Shown in pieces: positions 26,924-36,070 of a stretch of DNA of 64,000 nt. The position numbers and the translations under genes were made by a program. The stretch's first letter is position 1. Each line of letters starts with the position of its first letter. The notes below the pieces were generated by a model that searched no databases, was not told the origin of the DNA, and saw nothing but the letters and a program-made list of their open reading frames with translations. Source of the DNA: Saccharomonospora piscinae (GTDB lineage: Bacteria > Actinomycetota > Actinomycetes > Mycobacteriales > Pseudonocardiaceae); assembly GCF_005862235.1 (NCBI RefSeq), contig NZ_VCEK01000003.1:850079-914078 (forward strand). Direction: 5' to 3'.

Positions 26924-28015
26924 ATGACTTCTTCCTCCACGACGGACTTCACCTCGACCGACGACGACACCGGCAGCACCGTCGACCTGCGTGATCCCGG
27001 CGAGCTCCTCGCGGCGCTTCCGCACCTGCTCGGGTTCGAACCCGTCGAATCCCTGATCCTCATCGGGCATCGCGGTGAGGGCGGCAAGCGCATCGGCAAC
27101 GTCGTCAGGGCCGATCTCCCCGAGCCCGGCGGTGAGGTGGCACTGGCACAACGACTACTGGATCCGGTGGCGCAGGACTCGGTCGCCGTGACGGCGGCGG
27201 TCGTGGGACGGCGGCGTCCGGGGGCGTCCGTGCCGCCCTCGGGGTCCGCGGTGGCCGCGGTCGGTGAGGTCTTCGCGCGCTGCGGCCTCCCGTTGGTCCA
27301 CGCGCTCTGGGCGCCCGAGATTCGCGCGGGGGCACCCTGGCGGTGCTACGAGGATGCCTGCTGTTCGGGGCACCTACCGGATCCCCAGGGCACGGTCATG
27401 GCCGCCATCACCACCCATGCCGGGCTCGTCACTCACGCCAGCCGGGCGGCCATGGCGCGCCAGCTCGACCCGGTGGACCCGGAGGTGCTCACGCGCCGGA
27501 CCGCGCTGCTGCGCCGCAGGGCAGCGCACGGTCGGCAGGACGACGAAGCCGCGTTCCGGCGTGGCCGGGCGGCGATACGCACGGCGCTCGCGCGCACCCG
27601 GGACGGCACGTTCACCGTGTCGGACACCGAGGTGGTCGAACTCGCCGCCGCCCTCGCGGTGCCCTCGGTGCGGGACGCGTGCCTGGCGACGGCGTTGCCC
27701 GCAGGCGGGGCGCTCGCGCTCGTCGCGGAACGGCTGTGGCTGCGTCTCACCCGGCACACACCTGCCCCCGAGCGTGCTCAGCCCGCGACTCTGCTCGCGT
27801 ATTCGGCCTACGTACGAGGGGAGGGTGCGTTCGCCGGTATGGCACTGGAGGTGGCGCGCGAGTCGGACCCCGAGCACCTGCTGGCACAACTGCTGAGCCA
27901 GGCACTCGACCACGGGTTGCCACCCGAGACCATCGCCGGCCTCGCCAGGACGTGCGACGTGGAGCCCATCTGGGAGCACGGGGAGGCCGGGACGCCGGAG
28001 CAGTCCGCGAACTAG
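26924..28015 (+). CDS. DUF4192 protein
   Basis: Function unknown; the family is widespread in actinobacteria. The protein is 363 aa. The hallmark beginning DLRDPGELLAALPHLLGFEP is present, followed by SLILIGHRG. ARCGLPLVHALW and WRCYEDACC come from the central part, and a helical Ala/Arg-rich C-terminal half follows (LAQLLSQALDHGLPPETI). There is no signal peptide or membrane helix. ATG with GGAG upstream. Convergent with galE, 22 bases apart. Confidence 0.88.
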   Translation: MTSSSTTDFTSTDDDTGSTVDLRDPGELLAALPHLLGFEPVESLILIGHRGEGGKRIGNVVRADLPEPGGEVALAQRLLDPVAQDSVAVTAAVVGRRRPGASVPPSGSAVAAVGEVFARCGLPLVHALWAPEIRAGAPWRCYEDACCSGHLPDPQGTVMAAITTHAGLVTHASRAAMARQLDPVDPEVLTRRTALLRRRAAHGRQDDEAAFRRGRAAIRTALARTRDGTFTVSDTEVVELAAALAVPSVRDACLATALPAGGALALVAERLWLRLTRHTPAPERAQPATLLAYSAYVRGEGAFAGMALEVARESDPEHLLAQLLSQALDHGLPPETIAGLARTCDVEPIWEHGEAGTPEQSAN

Positions 28016-28037
28016 GGCCCGCTCAGCCCGGAGCGCC

Positions 28038-29033
28038 CTACCGGGCCTGCCGCTGCTGGGTGAACTCCCAGGCGTCGGCCACGATGCCCCGCAGTTCGGT
28101 GTGCTGCGGCTTCCAGCCGAGGCGTTGCTGCGCCTTGTCGCTGGCCGCCACCAGCACCGCGGGGTCGCCGGCACGGCGCTGTGCGACCGCTGCGGGGATC
28201 GCGTGACCCGTGACCTCGCGGCACGCCTCGATCACCTGTCGCACCGAGAACCCGGTGCCGTTGCCGAGGTTGAAGATCTCGTGCTCACCCGGGGTGGCAT
28301 GAGCCAGCGCGAGCAGGTGCGCGTCCGCGAGGTCCACCACGTGGATGTAGTCACGCACGGCGGTCCCGTCGTCGGTCGGGTAGTCGTCGCCGTAGATCTG
28401 GACCTGGTCACGGTGCCCGGTCGGGACCTGCAAGATCAGCGGGACCAGGTGCGTCTCGGTGGTGTGCCGCTCACCGAGTTCGCCGTAGGCACCGGCGACG
28501 TTGAAGTACCGCAGGCTCACGGCGGCGAGCCCGTGGGCACGCGCGTAGCTTGTGATCGCGTGGTCGATGGCCAGCTTCGTCGCGCCGTAGGTGTTGGTCG
28601 GGTCCGTGGCCGCCGTCTCGGGAATCGGCGAGACCTCCGGTTCGCCGTAGGTGGCCGCGGTGGACGAGAACACCAGCCGGGGCACGCCGTGCGTCCGCAT
28701 CGCGTCCAGAAGCCGTAGGGAGGTGAGTACGTTGCCGCGCCAGTAGGTGCCGGGGTCCTGCATCGACTCCCCGACCAGGCTCTTCGCGGCGAAGTGCAGC
28801 ACGCCGTCGAAGCCCTCGGCCAGCAGTGTGCTCGCGACCTCCGCGGCGTCGCCCTGGACGAACCGGGCCCCCTCGGGAACGGCGTCGGCGTGGCCGGTCG
28901 ACAGATCGTCGATGACCGTGACCTCGTGTCCCGCTTCGAGAAGCCGTGCCGTACACACGCTGCCGATATAGCCTGCGCCGCCGGTGACGACCAGTTTCAT
29001 GGGCGTGCTCGACGTCGTGGTGTCGCTGGGCAT
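28038..29033 (-). CDS. galE: UDP-glucose 4-epimerase
   Basis: Interconverts UDP-galactose and UDP-glucose (Leloir pathway, and precursor for cell-wall arabinogalactan). The protein is 331 aa. The NAD-binding loop is GGAGYIG, the catalytic set is S ([10 protein letters not shown]) with Y-x3-K (NTYGATK). Start choice: the ATG at 29033 has AAAGGG nine bases upstream; the ATG at 29000 (MKLVVTGG, the usual N-terminus) has no ribosome site. galK lies upstream on the same strand with a hairpin between them. Confidence 0.94.
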   Translation of the reverse strand: MPSDTTTSSTPMKLVVTGGAGYIGSVCTARLLEAGHEVTVIDDLSTGHADAVPEGARFVQGDAAEVASTLLAEGFDGVLHFAAKSLVGESMQDPGTYWRGNVLTSLRLLDAMRTHGVPRLVFSSTAATYGEPEVSPIPETAATDPTNTYGATKLAIDHAITSYARAHGLAAVSLRYFNVAGAYGELGERHTTETHLVPLILQVPTGHRDQVQIYGDDYPTDDGTAVRDYIHVVDLADAHLLALAHATPGEHEIFNLGNGTGFSVRQVIEACREVTGHAIPAAVAQRRAGDPAVLVAASDKAQQRLGWKPQHTELRGIVADAWEFTQQRQAR

Positions 29034-29099
29034 TCGTGCGGGCCCTTTCTCGAACGGGAAGAACGGTTCGGTTCTACGAGGCGACAGTGTGCACCCCGT

Positions 29100-29121
29100 C
29101 CCGCCCTCCGCGGAGGGCGGG
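29100..29121 (-). terminator. Stem-loop between galK and galE
   Basis: CCCGCCCTCCG and CGGAGGGCGGG form an uninterrupted palindrome (29100-29121), very stable as RNA apart from the tight loop. It lies between the galK stop and galE. It may reduce read-through from galK into galE, or serve as a partial terminator. Confidence 0.55.
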
Positions 29122-29140
29122 GTCCGGGGCCGCGACAGTC

Positions 29141-30346
29141 TCAGGGGGTCGCGGCGCAGCGTCCCGCACCCGGGGACGGCACCGCGGGAAAGAGGCGGGG
29201 CGGGCGGAGCCGCGCGTCGCGAAATCCCCGGCGTAACGCGGACTCCACCGAGGCGCGCGCATCGTCGGGCACGAGGGCGATCGCGGAACCGCCGAAACCT
29301 CCACCGGTCATGCGGGCGCCCAGCGCTCCGGCAGAGCGTACAAGATCGACTGCGAGGTCGAGTTCGGGGGAGGACACCCGGAAGTCGTCCCTGAGGCTGT
29401 CGTGGGAGGCGTCGAGGGCACTGCCGATGTCGGCGTAGCGCCCTTGACGTAACAGGCGGACCACGCTCAGTACCCTGGCGTTCTCGGTCACCACGTGCCG
29501 GACGAGCGGGCGGGACTCCTCCGGCAGCGCCGCCAGTACGTCCGGGAGACGGGGGCGGTCGAACTCGCCGAGTGAACCGGTGCCGAGCAGCCGCATGGCG
29601 TGGTCGATCGACCGCCGCCGGTCGGCATAACCGGACTCACTGTGGCGGTGGCGGGCCCGGGTGTCGATGACGAGCACCGTGAGACCGGTGGCGGCCGCGT
29701 CGAAGGGCACCTGCTCCCGTCGGCCGGACCCGGTGTCGAGGAACAAGACGTGGCCACCGACGCAGCACAGGGAGGCTGTCTGGTCCAGCACACCGGTGGG
29801 GACACCGACGAACTCGTTCTCCGCCCGTTGCGCCCACCCCGCGATGGTGGCGCGCTCGTCGTCGTCCGGGTCCCCGTGCCCGTTGCCCGCGAGCAACGCC
29901 AGCGCGGTCGCGCACTCCAGCGCGGCGGACGAGGACAGCCCGGCACCGGTCGGAACGTCACCCGCGAGCACGAGGTCGGCTCCGCGGGACATACCCAGCT
30001 CGCGCAGCACCCACGCGACACCGGCTACGTACGCGGCCCATCCGGTCGGCGTGCCGGGGGTGAGGTCCGGCACCCGCATTGGCGGGGCGTGCTGGATGCG
30101 GCGGTCGGAGCCGAGCGTCGCGACGGTGAGTGTGGTGTCGTCGCGGAACCGGGCCGCGACAGCGGTGCGGTGGGGCAGCGCGAACGGCAGGACGTACCCA
30201 CCGCTGTAGTCGGTGTGCTCGCCGACGAGGTTGACGCGGCCGGGGGCGGCCCACACTCCTTCCGGTGCCTCGCCGTGCACGGCACGGAACGACGCCGCGG
30301 CCAGGCGCGCGGCGTCGCTCGTTTCCGGGGGCGCGGTGTTGTTCAC
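29141..30346 (-). CDS. galK: Galactokinase
   Basis: Phosphorylates galactose to galactose-1-phosphate. The protein is 401 aa. GHMP-kinase motifs: [15 protein letters not shown] (sugar binding, galactokinase signature), [13 protein letters not shown] (ATP loop) and [13 protein letters not shown] (motif 3). galT is not next to it; it may be elsewhere. A small gap separates it from the ideR gene upstream on the same strand. Confidence 0.95.
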   Translation of the reverse strand: MNNTAPPETSDAARLAAASFRAVHGEAPEGVWAAPGRVNLVGEHTDYSGGYVLPFALPHRTAVAARFRDDTTLTVATLGSDRRIQHAPPMRVPDLTPGTPTGWAAYVAGVAWVLRELGMSRGADLVLAGDVPTGAGLSSSAALECATALALLAGNGHGDPDDDERATIAGWAQRAENEFVGVPTGVLDQTASLCCVGGHVLFLDTGSGRREQVPFDAAATGLTVLVIDTRARHRHSESGYADRRRSIDHAMRLLGTGSLGEFDRPRLPDVLAALPEESRPLVRHVVTENARVLSVVRLLRQGRYADIGSALDASHDSLRDDFRVSSPELDLAVDLVRSAGALGARMTGGGFGGSAIALVPDDARASVESALRRGFRDARLRPPRLFPAVPSPGAGRCAATP

Positions 30347-30399
30347 CGGTGCCTTTCGACAGAGCCCGGTCCGCGTACGGGTCCGGGAGCGTCCGCGTG

Positions 30400-31095
30400 T
30401 TACCGCGTCTGGGCCAGCACGGCGTGCAGTGCCGTCGTCGGGATACGCGCGGAGGAGGCCTCGTCGAAGACCTCGACCGTCGGATCACCACTGACGATCT
30501 TGCCGATCTTCACGCGGCGACCCGGTACGATCCCGACCGAGCGCAGCTCGCCCATGAGGTCCTCGTCGAGCTGGACGTGCTCGGCGATCCGGCGGATCTC
30601 CACCTGGCCGCCGCCCGATTTGGCCACATCGTCCAACCGCACCAGGTCGGCCTCGGCGGGTGGAGCGGGCTCACCCGCGTCCAGCTTGTCGAGACCCGGG
30701 ATCGGGTTGCCGTAGGGCGAGGTGGTCGGGTTGTTGAGCAGCGCGACGAGCTTGCGTTCGACCGCTTCGCTCATCACGTGTTCCCAGCGGCACGCCTCGT
30801 TGTGGACGTGCTCCCACTCCAGCCCGATGACGTCGACGAGCAGTCGCTCGGCGAGCCGGTGCTTCCGCATGACCGCGACAGCCAGCTCGCGGCCGTGGTC
30901 GGTCAGCTGCAGGTGCCGGTCGTCGGCCACCACCACCAGACCGTCCCGTTCCATGCGCGCCACCGTCTGGCTCACGGTGGGGCCGCTCTGATGCAACCGC
31001 TCCGCGATACGAGCGCGAAGCGGTACGACCCCCTCCTCCTCGAGCTCGTAGATGGTGCGCAAGTACATCTCGGTTGTGTCGATGAGATCGTTCAC
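30400..31095 (-). CDS. ideR: Iron-dependent repressor (DtxR/IdeR family)
   Basis: Fe(II)-activated repressor of iron-uptake genes. The protein is 231 aa. All metal ligands of the DtxR family can be placed at their canonical numbers: M10, C102, E105, H106 (site 2) and H79, E83, H98 (site 1). N-terminal winged helix (residues 1-70), dimer domain to about 140, SH3-like C-terminal domain after a Pro-rich linker. GTG start with AGGGGA upstream. I found no iron box before it. It is next to galK as a co-directional neighbour, but the functions are unrelated. A Mn-sensing role cannot be excluded, but the ligand set including C102 fits iron. Confidence 0.93.
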   Translation of the reverse strand: MNDLIDTTEMYLRTIYELEEEGVVPLRARIAERLHQSGPTVSQTVARMERDGLVVVADDRHLQLTDHGRELAVAVMRKHRLAERLLVDVIGLEWEHVHNEACRWEHVMSEAVERKLVALLNNPTTSPYGNPIPGLDKLDAGEPAPPAEADLVRLDDVAKSGGGQVEIRRIAEHVQLDEDLMGELRSVGIVPGRRVKIGKIVSGDPTVEVFDEASSARIPTTALHAVLAQTR

Positions 31096-31215
31096 GCCTG
31101 TCCCCTTTGTTCGCCCTAATCATGGTAGTGGCTGGTACCGACGTCGAAGGCAGGCGATCAGGCATTCCCGCGCGCCATCCCGCCCGTGATGCCGCTGCGC
31201 GGGCAGGATGGCCAC

Positions 31216-32070
31216 ATGAGACCGCTTCTCTCGACCGCCGATCTGGCCGAACTGCTGGACACCGAGCACCCGCCGACGGTGCTCGACGTGCGCTGGCGGC
31301 TGAACGGGCCGCCGGGACGTTCCTCCTACGAACAAGGGCACGTGCCCGGAGCCGTATTCCTGGATGTCGAGCACGACCTGGCCGGTGAACCGGGTGCCGC
31401 GGGGCGGCATCCGCTGCCCGACCCCGCGACACTGCAACACGCCCTGCGCTCGGCGGGAGTGAGTACCGGGAGCGTGGTGGTCGCCTACGACGACGGTGAC
31501 GGATCCGTGGCGGCCCGCGCGTGGTGGTTGCTGAGGTGGGCCGGGCATCGCCGGGTGGCGGTGCTCGACGGTGGGTTCGCTGCCTGGACGGCGGAGCGGC
31601 GCGCGGTCAGCACGGTCATCCCGCGGCCCCGGCACGGCGACGTGGTGGTGGAGCCGGGTGCGATGCCGGTGCTGGACGCCGACGGCGCGGCGCGCACGGC
31701 TCGTGGCGGTGTGCTGCTCGACGCGCGGGCGCCGCAGCGTTACACCGGGGAGTCCGAGCCGGTCGATCCGAGGGCCGGGCACGTCCCCGGTGCCCGCAAC
31801 GCGCCGTTCGCGGCGCACACCGGTGACGACGGCCGGTGGCGCTCCGGTACGGAACTCGCGCGGCATTTCGATGCGCTCGGCGTGGGTGAGCAGGCCGAGG
31901 TCGGGGTGTACTGCGGTTCCGGCGTCACGGCGTGCTCGGTGGTGCTCGCGCTGGAGGTCTCGGGCCGCGACCGCCCGGCCGCGCTCTACGCGGGCTCGTG
32001 GTCGAACTGGGTCGCGGACCCGGACCGTCCCGCCGCCACCGGGCCCGCTCCCGGCCCGGCCACGCTCTAG
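31216..32070 (+). CDS. sseA: Thiosulfate / 3-mercaptopyruvate sulfurtransferase
   Basis: A two-domain rhodanese of 284 aa that moves a sulfane sulfur through an active-site Cys. The N-terminal domain (about 15-135) is inactive. The C-terminal domain carries the active loop CGSGVTAC. The CGSGVTA form is typical of mercaptopyruvate sulfurtransferases. ATG at 31216 with CAGGAT six bases before it. Its TAG stop overlaps the -10-like hexamer of acuC. Symbol by analogy with the Mycobacterium enzymes. Confidence 0.9.
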   Translation: MRPLLSTADLAELLDTEHPPTVLDVRWRLNGPPGRSSYEQGHVPGAVFLDVEHDLAGEPGAAGRHPLPDPATLQHALRSAGVSTGSVVVAYDDGDGSVAARAWWLLRWAGHRRVAVLDGGFAAWTAERRAVSTVIPRPRHGDVVVEPGAMPVLDADGAARTARGGVLLDARAPQRYTGESEPVDPRAGHVPGARNAPFAAHTGDDGRWRSGTELARHFDALGVGEQAEVGVYCGSGVTACSVVLALEVSGRDRPAALYAGSWSNWVADPDRPAATGPAPGPATL

Positions 32071-32073
32071 GCT
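32068..32073 (+). promoter_or_regulatory. -10-like hexamer for acuC
   Basis: TAGGCT starts with the sulfurtransferase stop codon and lies eight bases before the acuC ATG. No ribosome site in the gap. Likely leaderless or near-leaderless start. Confidence 0.4.
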
Positions 32074-32081
32074 CTCGAGTC

Positions 32082-33263
32082 ATGTCGAGTTCGGCCGTGG
32101 TGTGGGATCCCGCAGTGCTCGCCTACAACCTGGGCGAGGACCATCCGTTCAATCCCGTGCGCCTCGACCTGACGGTCCGGCTGGCCACCGCGCTCGGGGT
32201 GCTGGACGACGTGCCGCTGCTCGTGCCCGAGCCGGTCGCGGAAGAGGATCTGTTCCGCGCGCACACCGCCGAGTACCTGGCCGCGGTCAAACAGGCGCCG
32301 ATGGTGGGCTGGGACGTCGGGCACGGTCTCGGCCCGCCCGACAACCCCGTGTTCACCGGTATGCACGAGGCGTCGTCGCTGGTGGTCGGGTCGACACTGC
32401 TGGGCGCGCGTTGTATCGCGGAGGGCAGGGCGGACCGCGCGGTGAATATCGCGGGGGGCCTGCACCACGCGCGGCGGGACGCGGCGTCGGGGTTCTGCGT
32501 GTACAACGACTGCGCGGTCGCGATCTCGTGGCTGCTGGATCACGGTTTCGACCGCATCGCCTACGTCGACACCGACGTGCATCACGGTGACGGGGTGCAG
32601 GCGGCCTTCTACGACGACCCGCGCGTGCTCACGGTGTCGCTGCACCAGCACCCGTTCACCCTCTTTCCCGGCACCGGGTACTCGGCGGAGATCGGTGAGG
32701 GGCAGGCCCAGGGCAGCGCGGTGAACCTGCCGCTGCCGCCCGCGACCGGCGACTCGGGATGGTTGCGGGCGTTCCACGCGGTGGTGCCGTCGCTGCTGGC
32801 GGAGTTCCGCCCGCAGGTTCTCGTGACCCAGTGCGGGGTCGACTCGCACGACGAGGACCCGCTGGCCGATCTCGCGTTGTCGGTGGACGGGCACCGGGAG
32901 ATCTACCGGACGTTGCGGGAGTGGGCCGACACCCACGCCGAGGGCAGGTGGCTGGCTGTGGGCGGCGGCGGTTACCAGTTGATCAGGGTCGTGCCGCGGT
33001 CGTGGACACATCTGCTGGCCACGGTGTTGGATCGCGACGTGGCGCCGGAGACGGCGTTGCCGCGCGACTGGGCCGACCACGTCCGTTCGCTCGCGCCGAA
33101 CGCGGAGCTGCCGGTGCGCATGACCGACGGCGCGGGAGCGGCCGGTCCCGGCTTCGCGCGGTGGGGTGACGGACTGGACGATCCGGTGGACGTCGCCGTG
33201 CGGGACACGCGCCGGGCCGTGTTCCCGCTGCACGGACTGGACCCGGACGATCCGAGGGACTGA
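32082..33263 (+). CDS. acuC: Acetoin utilisation-type protein deacetylase AcuC (histone deacetylase fold)
   Basis: A zinc-dependent lysine deacetylase of 393 aa. Family motifs are GGLHHARRDAASGFCVYND (the active HH and the tyrosine loop), VDTDVHHGDGVQ (zinc ligands D-x-H), and AVGGGGYQLIRV near the C-terminus. The ATG at 32082 is used; a longer frame to 31932 lies inside the preceding gene. The next gene starts 14 bases downstream and encodes a GNAT/acyl-CoA-synthetase-like fusion. A deacetylase next to an acetyltransferase suggests reversible acetylation of acyl-CoA synthetases, as described for related actinobacterial pairs. Confidence 0.92.
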   Translation: MSSSAVVWDPAVLAYNLGEDHPFNPVRLDLTVRLATALGVLDDVPLLVPEPVAEEDLFRAHTAEYLAAVKQAPMVGWDVGHGLGPPDNPVFTGMHEASSLVVGSTLLGARCIAEGRADRAVNIAGGLHHARRDAASGFCVYNDCAVAISWLLDHGFDRIAYVDTDVHHGDGVQAAFYDDPRVLTVSLHQHPFTLFPGTGYSAEIGEGQAQGSAVNLPLPPATGDSGWLRAFHAVVPSLLAEFRPQVLVTQCGVDSHDEDPLADLALSVDGHREIYRTLREWADTHAEGRWLAVGGGGYQLIRVVPRSWTHLLATVLDRDVAPETALPRDWADHVRSLAPNAELPVRMTDGAGAAGPGFARWGDGLDDPVDVAVRDTRRAVFPLHGLDPDDPRD

Positions 33264-33277
33264 GGTGGGTGGAGCCG

Positions 33278-36070
33278 ATGGCCGAGTCCGGGGACGAACG
33301 CCGGAGTGAACGGTCCGGGGAGACGCCAGAGGCCACCCGCGGGGACGGCGACGGGCGCGATCCCTTCGACTATCCCCGGCACTGGGAGGCGGACGTCGTG
33401 CTGGCCGACGGGCGGCCGGTGCATCTGCGTCCGATCGTGCCCACCGACGCCGACCGGATCGTGGCGCTGCACGCGCGCCTGTCCGAGCGCACGCGGTACC
33501 TGCGGTACTTCGGCGCCTATCCGCGCATCCCGGCCCGTGACCTGCGGCGTTTCACGACGGTCGATCACCACGACCGGGTGGCCTTCGTGACGTTGCTCGG
33601 CGACGACATCGTCGCGGTGGGGCGGTACGAGCGCCTGTCCGAGTCGTCGGCGGAGGTCGCGTTCGTGGTGGACGACGCGCACCAGGGCCGGGGTCTCGGT
33701 TCGATCCTGCTGGAGCATCTCGCGGCGGCGGCGTCGGAGTGCGGGTTGCGCCGGTTCGTGGCGGAGGTGCTGGCCGAGAACGCCGCCATGACGCGGGTGT
33801 TCCGGGACGCCGGCTACCAGGTGAGCCGGGCCTTCGAGGAGGGGCTGCTGCACCTGGAGTTCGACATCGATCCCACGGAGGAGTCGCTCGCCGTGGCGCG
33901 GGCTCGGGAGCAGGCGGCCGAGGCGCGCAGCGTCCACAACCTGCTGCACCCCCGGTCGGTGGCGGTGATCGGTGCCTCCACCGACTCCACCAAGATCGGC
34001 TACGCGGTCCTGTCGAACTTGCTGGCCGCGGACTTCGCGGGACCGGTGTACCCCGTCAATCCCGAGCACGTCGCGGTGCGCGGCGTGCGTGCGTACCCCT
34101 CGGTGCTGGACATCCCGGACCCGGTCGATCTGGCCGTGGTGTCGGTGCCCGCGGACCAGGTGGAGGCAGTGCTCGACGGAGCGCTCGCGAAGGGTGTGCA
34201 GACCCTGGTGATCGTCTCTGCCGGGTTCGCGGAGGCGGGTCCGCACGGGCTGCACGCCGAACTGCGGCTGGTGGGTGAAGCCAGGGCTCACGGGATGCGG
34301 GTGGTCGGCCCGAACGCGCTCGGCGTGTTGAACACCGATCCGGCCGTGCGGCTGAACGCCACGCTGGCGCCGAAGCTGCCCGGGCGGGGGCGCACGGGTT
34401 TCTTCTGCCAGTCGGGCGCGCTGGGCATCGCGATCCTCGCCGACGCGGAGGCCAGGGGCCTGGGGCTGTCCACGTTCGTGTCGGCTGGCAACCGTGCCGA
34501 CGTCTCCGGCAACGACCTGCTGCAGTACTGGGAGACCGACCCCCGCACCGACGTGGTGCTGCTGTATCTGGAGTCGTTCGGCAACCCGCGCAAGTTCGCC
34601 CGGCTCGCCCGGCGCCTCGCGCGCAGCAAGCCGGTGGTGGCGGTGAAGTCGGGAAGGCACGCGGTGCGACCCCAGCTGGCGGCGACCTCCACCGAGATCG
34701 ACGAGTCCAGCGTGCAGGCCCTGTTCGAGCAGGCCGGTGTGGTGCGGGTCGACACGCTGGCGCAGTTGTTCGACACGGCGCTCGTGTTCGCGAACCAGCC
34801 GTTGCCCTCGGGCTCGCGGATCGGCATCGTCGGCAACTCGTCGGCGATCGCGTTGCTCGCCGCCGACACCGCACGCGCTCAGGGCCTGAGCCTCGGTGCC
34901 GAACCGGTCGACGTGGGCTCACAGGCGTCGCCGGACGCGTTCGCCTCAGCCGTGGGACAGGCGCTGTCCTCGCCCGAAGTGGACGCGCTCGTGGTGGTCT
35001 TCGTTCCGCCGGTGGCCACCCCGGGCACGGCCTACGCGAGAGCGTTGCGCGAGACGGTGCGCGCGGCGCAACTGGCTCCGGCGGCGCCGGAGAAGCCGAT
35101 CGTGTCCACCTTTCTCGCGGCCGAGGGCGTGCCGGCCGAACTGGCCGTCACCGACGACGGCGGCACGGTGGAGTTCGGTTCGATCCCGTCGTACCCGAGT
35201 CCGGAACGTGCCGTGAACGCACTGGCGCGGGTGGCGCGCTACGCCGAGTGGCGGCGCAGGACGCAGGGAGCGCTGGCGCGCCCCGGAGACCTGCACCCGG
35301 AGCGGGCGCAGGAGATCGTGCGCGACCTGGCCGGCGACGACACCGTGGTCGTGCCGGTGGACGACATGGTGCGGTTGCTCGACTGCTACGGCATCCGCGT
35401 GGTGGCGTTCCGCGTGGTGTCGGGCGAGGACGACGCGGTGGCGGCCGCGGCCGAGCTGGGCTACCCCGTGACGCTCAAGGCGTTCGACGACACGTTGCGC
35501 GACCGGCCCGATCTCGCGGGCGTGCGGCTCGACCTGTCGTCGGCGGACTCGGTGCGGGTGGGCTACCGGGGACTGCGGGAGGTCTCCGGGCTCGATGACG
35601 TGTACGTGCAGCGGATGGCGCCGAAGGGGGTGTCGTGCGCGATCGGGCTGCAGGACGACCCGTCGTTCGGCACGCTCGTGTCGTTCGGGTTGTCCGGTGT
35701 CGTGAGCACGCTGCTCGGTGACCAGGCGTTCCGGGCGGTGCCGGTGACGGACGTGGACGCGGCGACGCTCGTGCGGGAGCCGAGGACGGCGCCGCTGCTG
35801 ACGGGTTACCGGGGCGACGAGCCCGCCGATCTCGCCGCGTTGCAGGACCTCGTCCTGAGGGTGGCCGCGCTGGCCGAGGACCATCCCGAGGTGCGGTCGC
35901 TGGCACTGGACCCGGTGCTGGCCTCACCGGAGGGCGCCTTCGTCACGAACGCGCGCGTCGTGCTGGGGCCGTCCCCGTCGCGGCCCGACACCGGACCGCG
36001 ACGGCTGCGGCAGATCGGCACTCCGCGCGGGGAGGCCGGTGGTCAGAATCCCGACGGGTCGACGGCGTAA
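33278..36070 (+). CDS. GNAT acetyltransferase fused to acyl-CoA synthetase (ADP-forming-like) domains
   Basis: A 930 aa fusion. An N-terminal GNAT domain (about 40-200, acetyl-CoA loop QGRGLGSILL near 135) is followed by a CoA-binding Rossmann domain (about 220-340, PRSVAVIGAS), a succinyl-CoA-ligase-like domain (about 345-500, SGALG and GNRADVSGNDLL) and a C-terminal ATP-grasp domain (about 690-900). Proteins of this build in Streptomyces and relatives act as protein lysine acetyltransferases (Pat/AcuA type) on acetyl-CoA synthetase, with the synthetase-like part serving to sense or bind ligands. The acuC neighbour supports this. ATG at 33278; a GTG at 33269 is possible. Its 3' end overlaps the convergent gene by 28 bases. 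Confidence 0.9.
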   Translation: MAESGDERRSERSGETPEATRGDGDGRDPFDYPRHWEADVVLADGRPVHLRPIVPTDADRIVALHARLSERTRYLRYFGAYPRIPARDLRRFTTVDHHDRVAFVTLLGDDIVAVGRYERLSESSAEVAFVVDDAHQGRGLGSILLEHLAAAASECGLRRFVAEVLAENAAMTRVFRDAGYQVSRAFEEGLLHLEFDIDPTEESLAVARAREQAAEARSVHNLLHPRSVAVIGASTDSTKIGYAVLSNLLAADFAGPVYPVNPEHVAVRGVRAYPSVLDIPDPVDLAVVSVPADQVEAVLDGALAKGVQTLVIVSAGFAEAGPHGLHAELRLVGEARAHGMRVVGPNALGVLNTDPAVRLNATLAPKLPGRGRTGFFCQSGALGIAILADAEARGLGLSTFVSAGNRADVSGNDLLQYWETDPRTDVVLLYLESFGNPRKFARLARRLARSKPVVAVKSGRHAVRPQLAATSTEIDESSVQALFEQAGVVRVDTLAQLFDTALVFANQPLPSGSRIGIVGNSSAIALLAADTARAQGLSLGAEPVDVGSQASPDAFASAVGQALSSPEVDALVVVFVPPVATPGTAYARALRETVRAAQLAPAAPEKPIVSTFLAAEGVPAELAVTDDGGTVEFGSIPSYPSPERAVNALARVARYAEWRRRTQGALARPGDLHPERAQEIVRDLAGDDTVVVPVDDMVRLLDCYGIRVVAFRVVSGEDDAVAAAAELGYPVTLKAFDDTLRDRPDLAGVRLDLSSADSVRVGYRGLREVSGLDDVYVQRMAPKGVSCAIGLQDDPSFGTLVSFGLSGVVSTLLGDQAFRAVPVTDVDAATLVREPRTAPLLTGYRGDEPADLAALQDLVLRVAALAEDHPEVRSLALDPVLASPEGAFVTNARVVLGPSPSRPDTGPRRLRQIGTPRGEAGGQNPDGSTA

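Noticed and set aside
31096-31215. Iron box in front of ideR
   Set aside because: TTAGGGCGAACAAA shares only its first half with the TTAGGTTAGGCTAACCTAA consensus.
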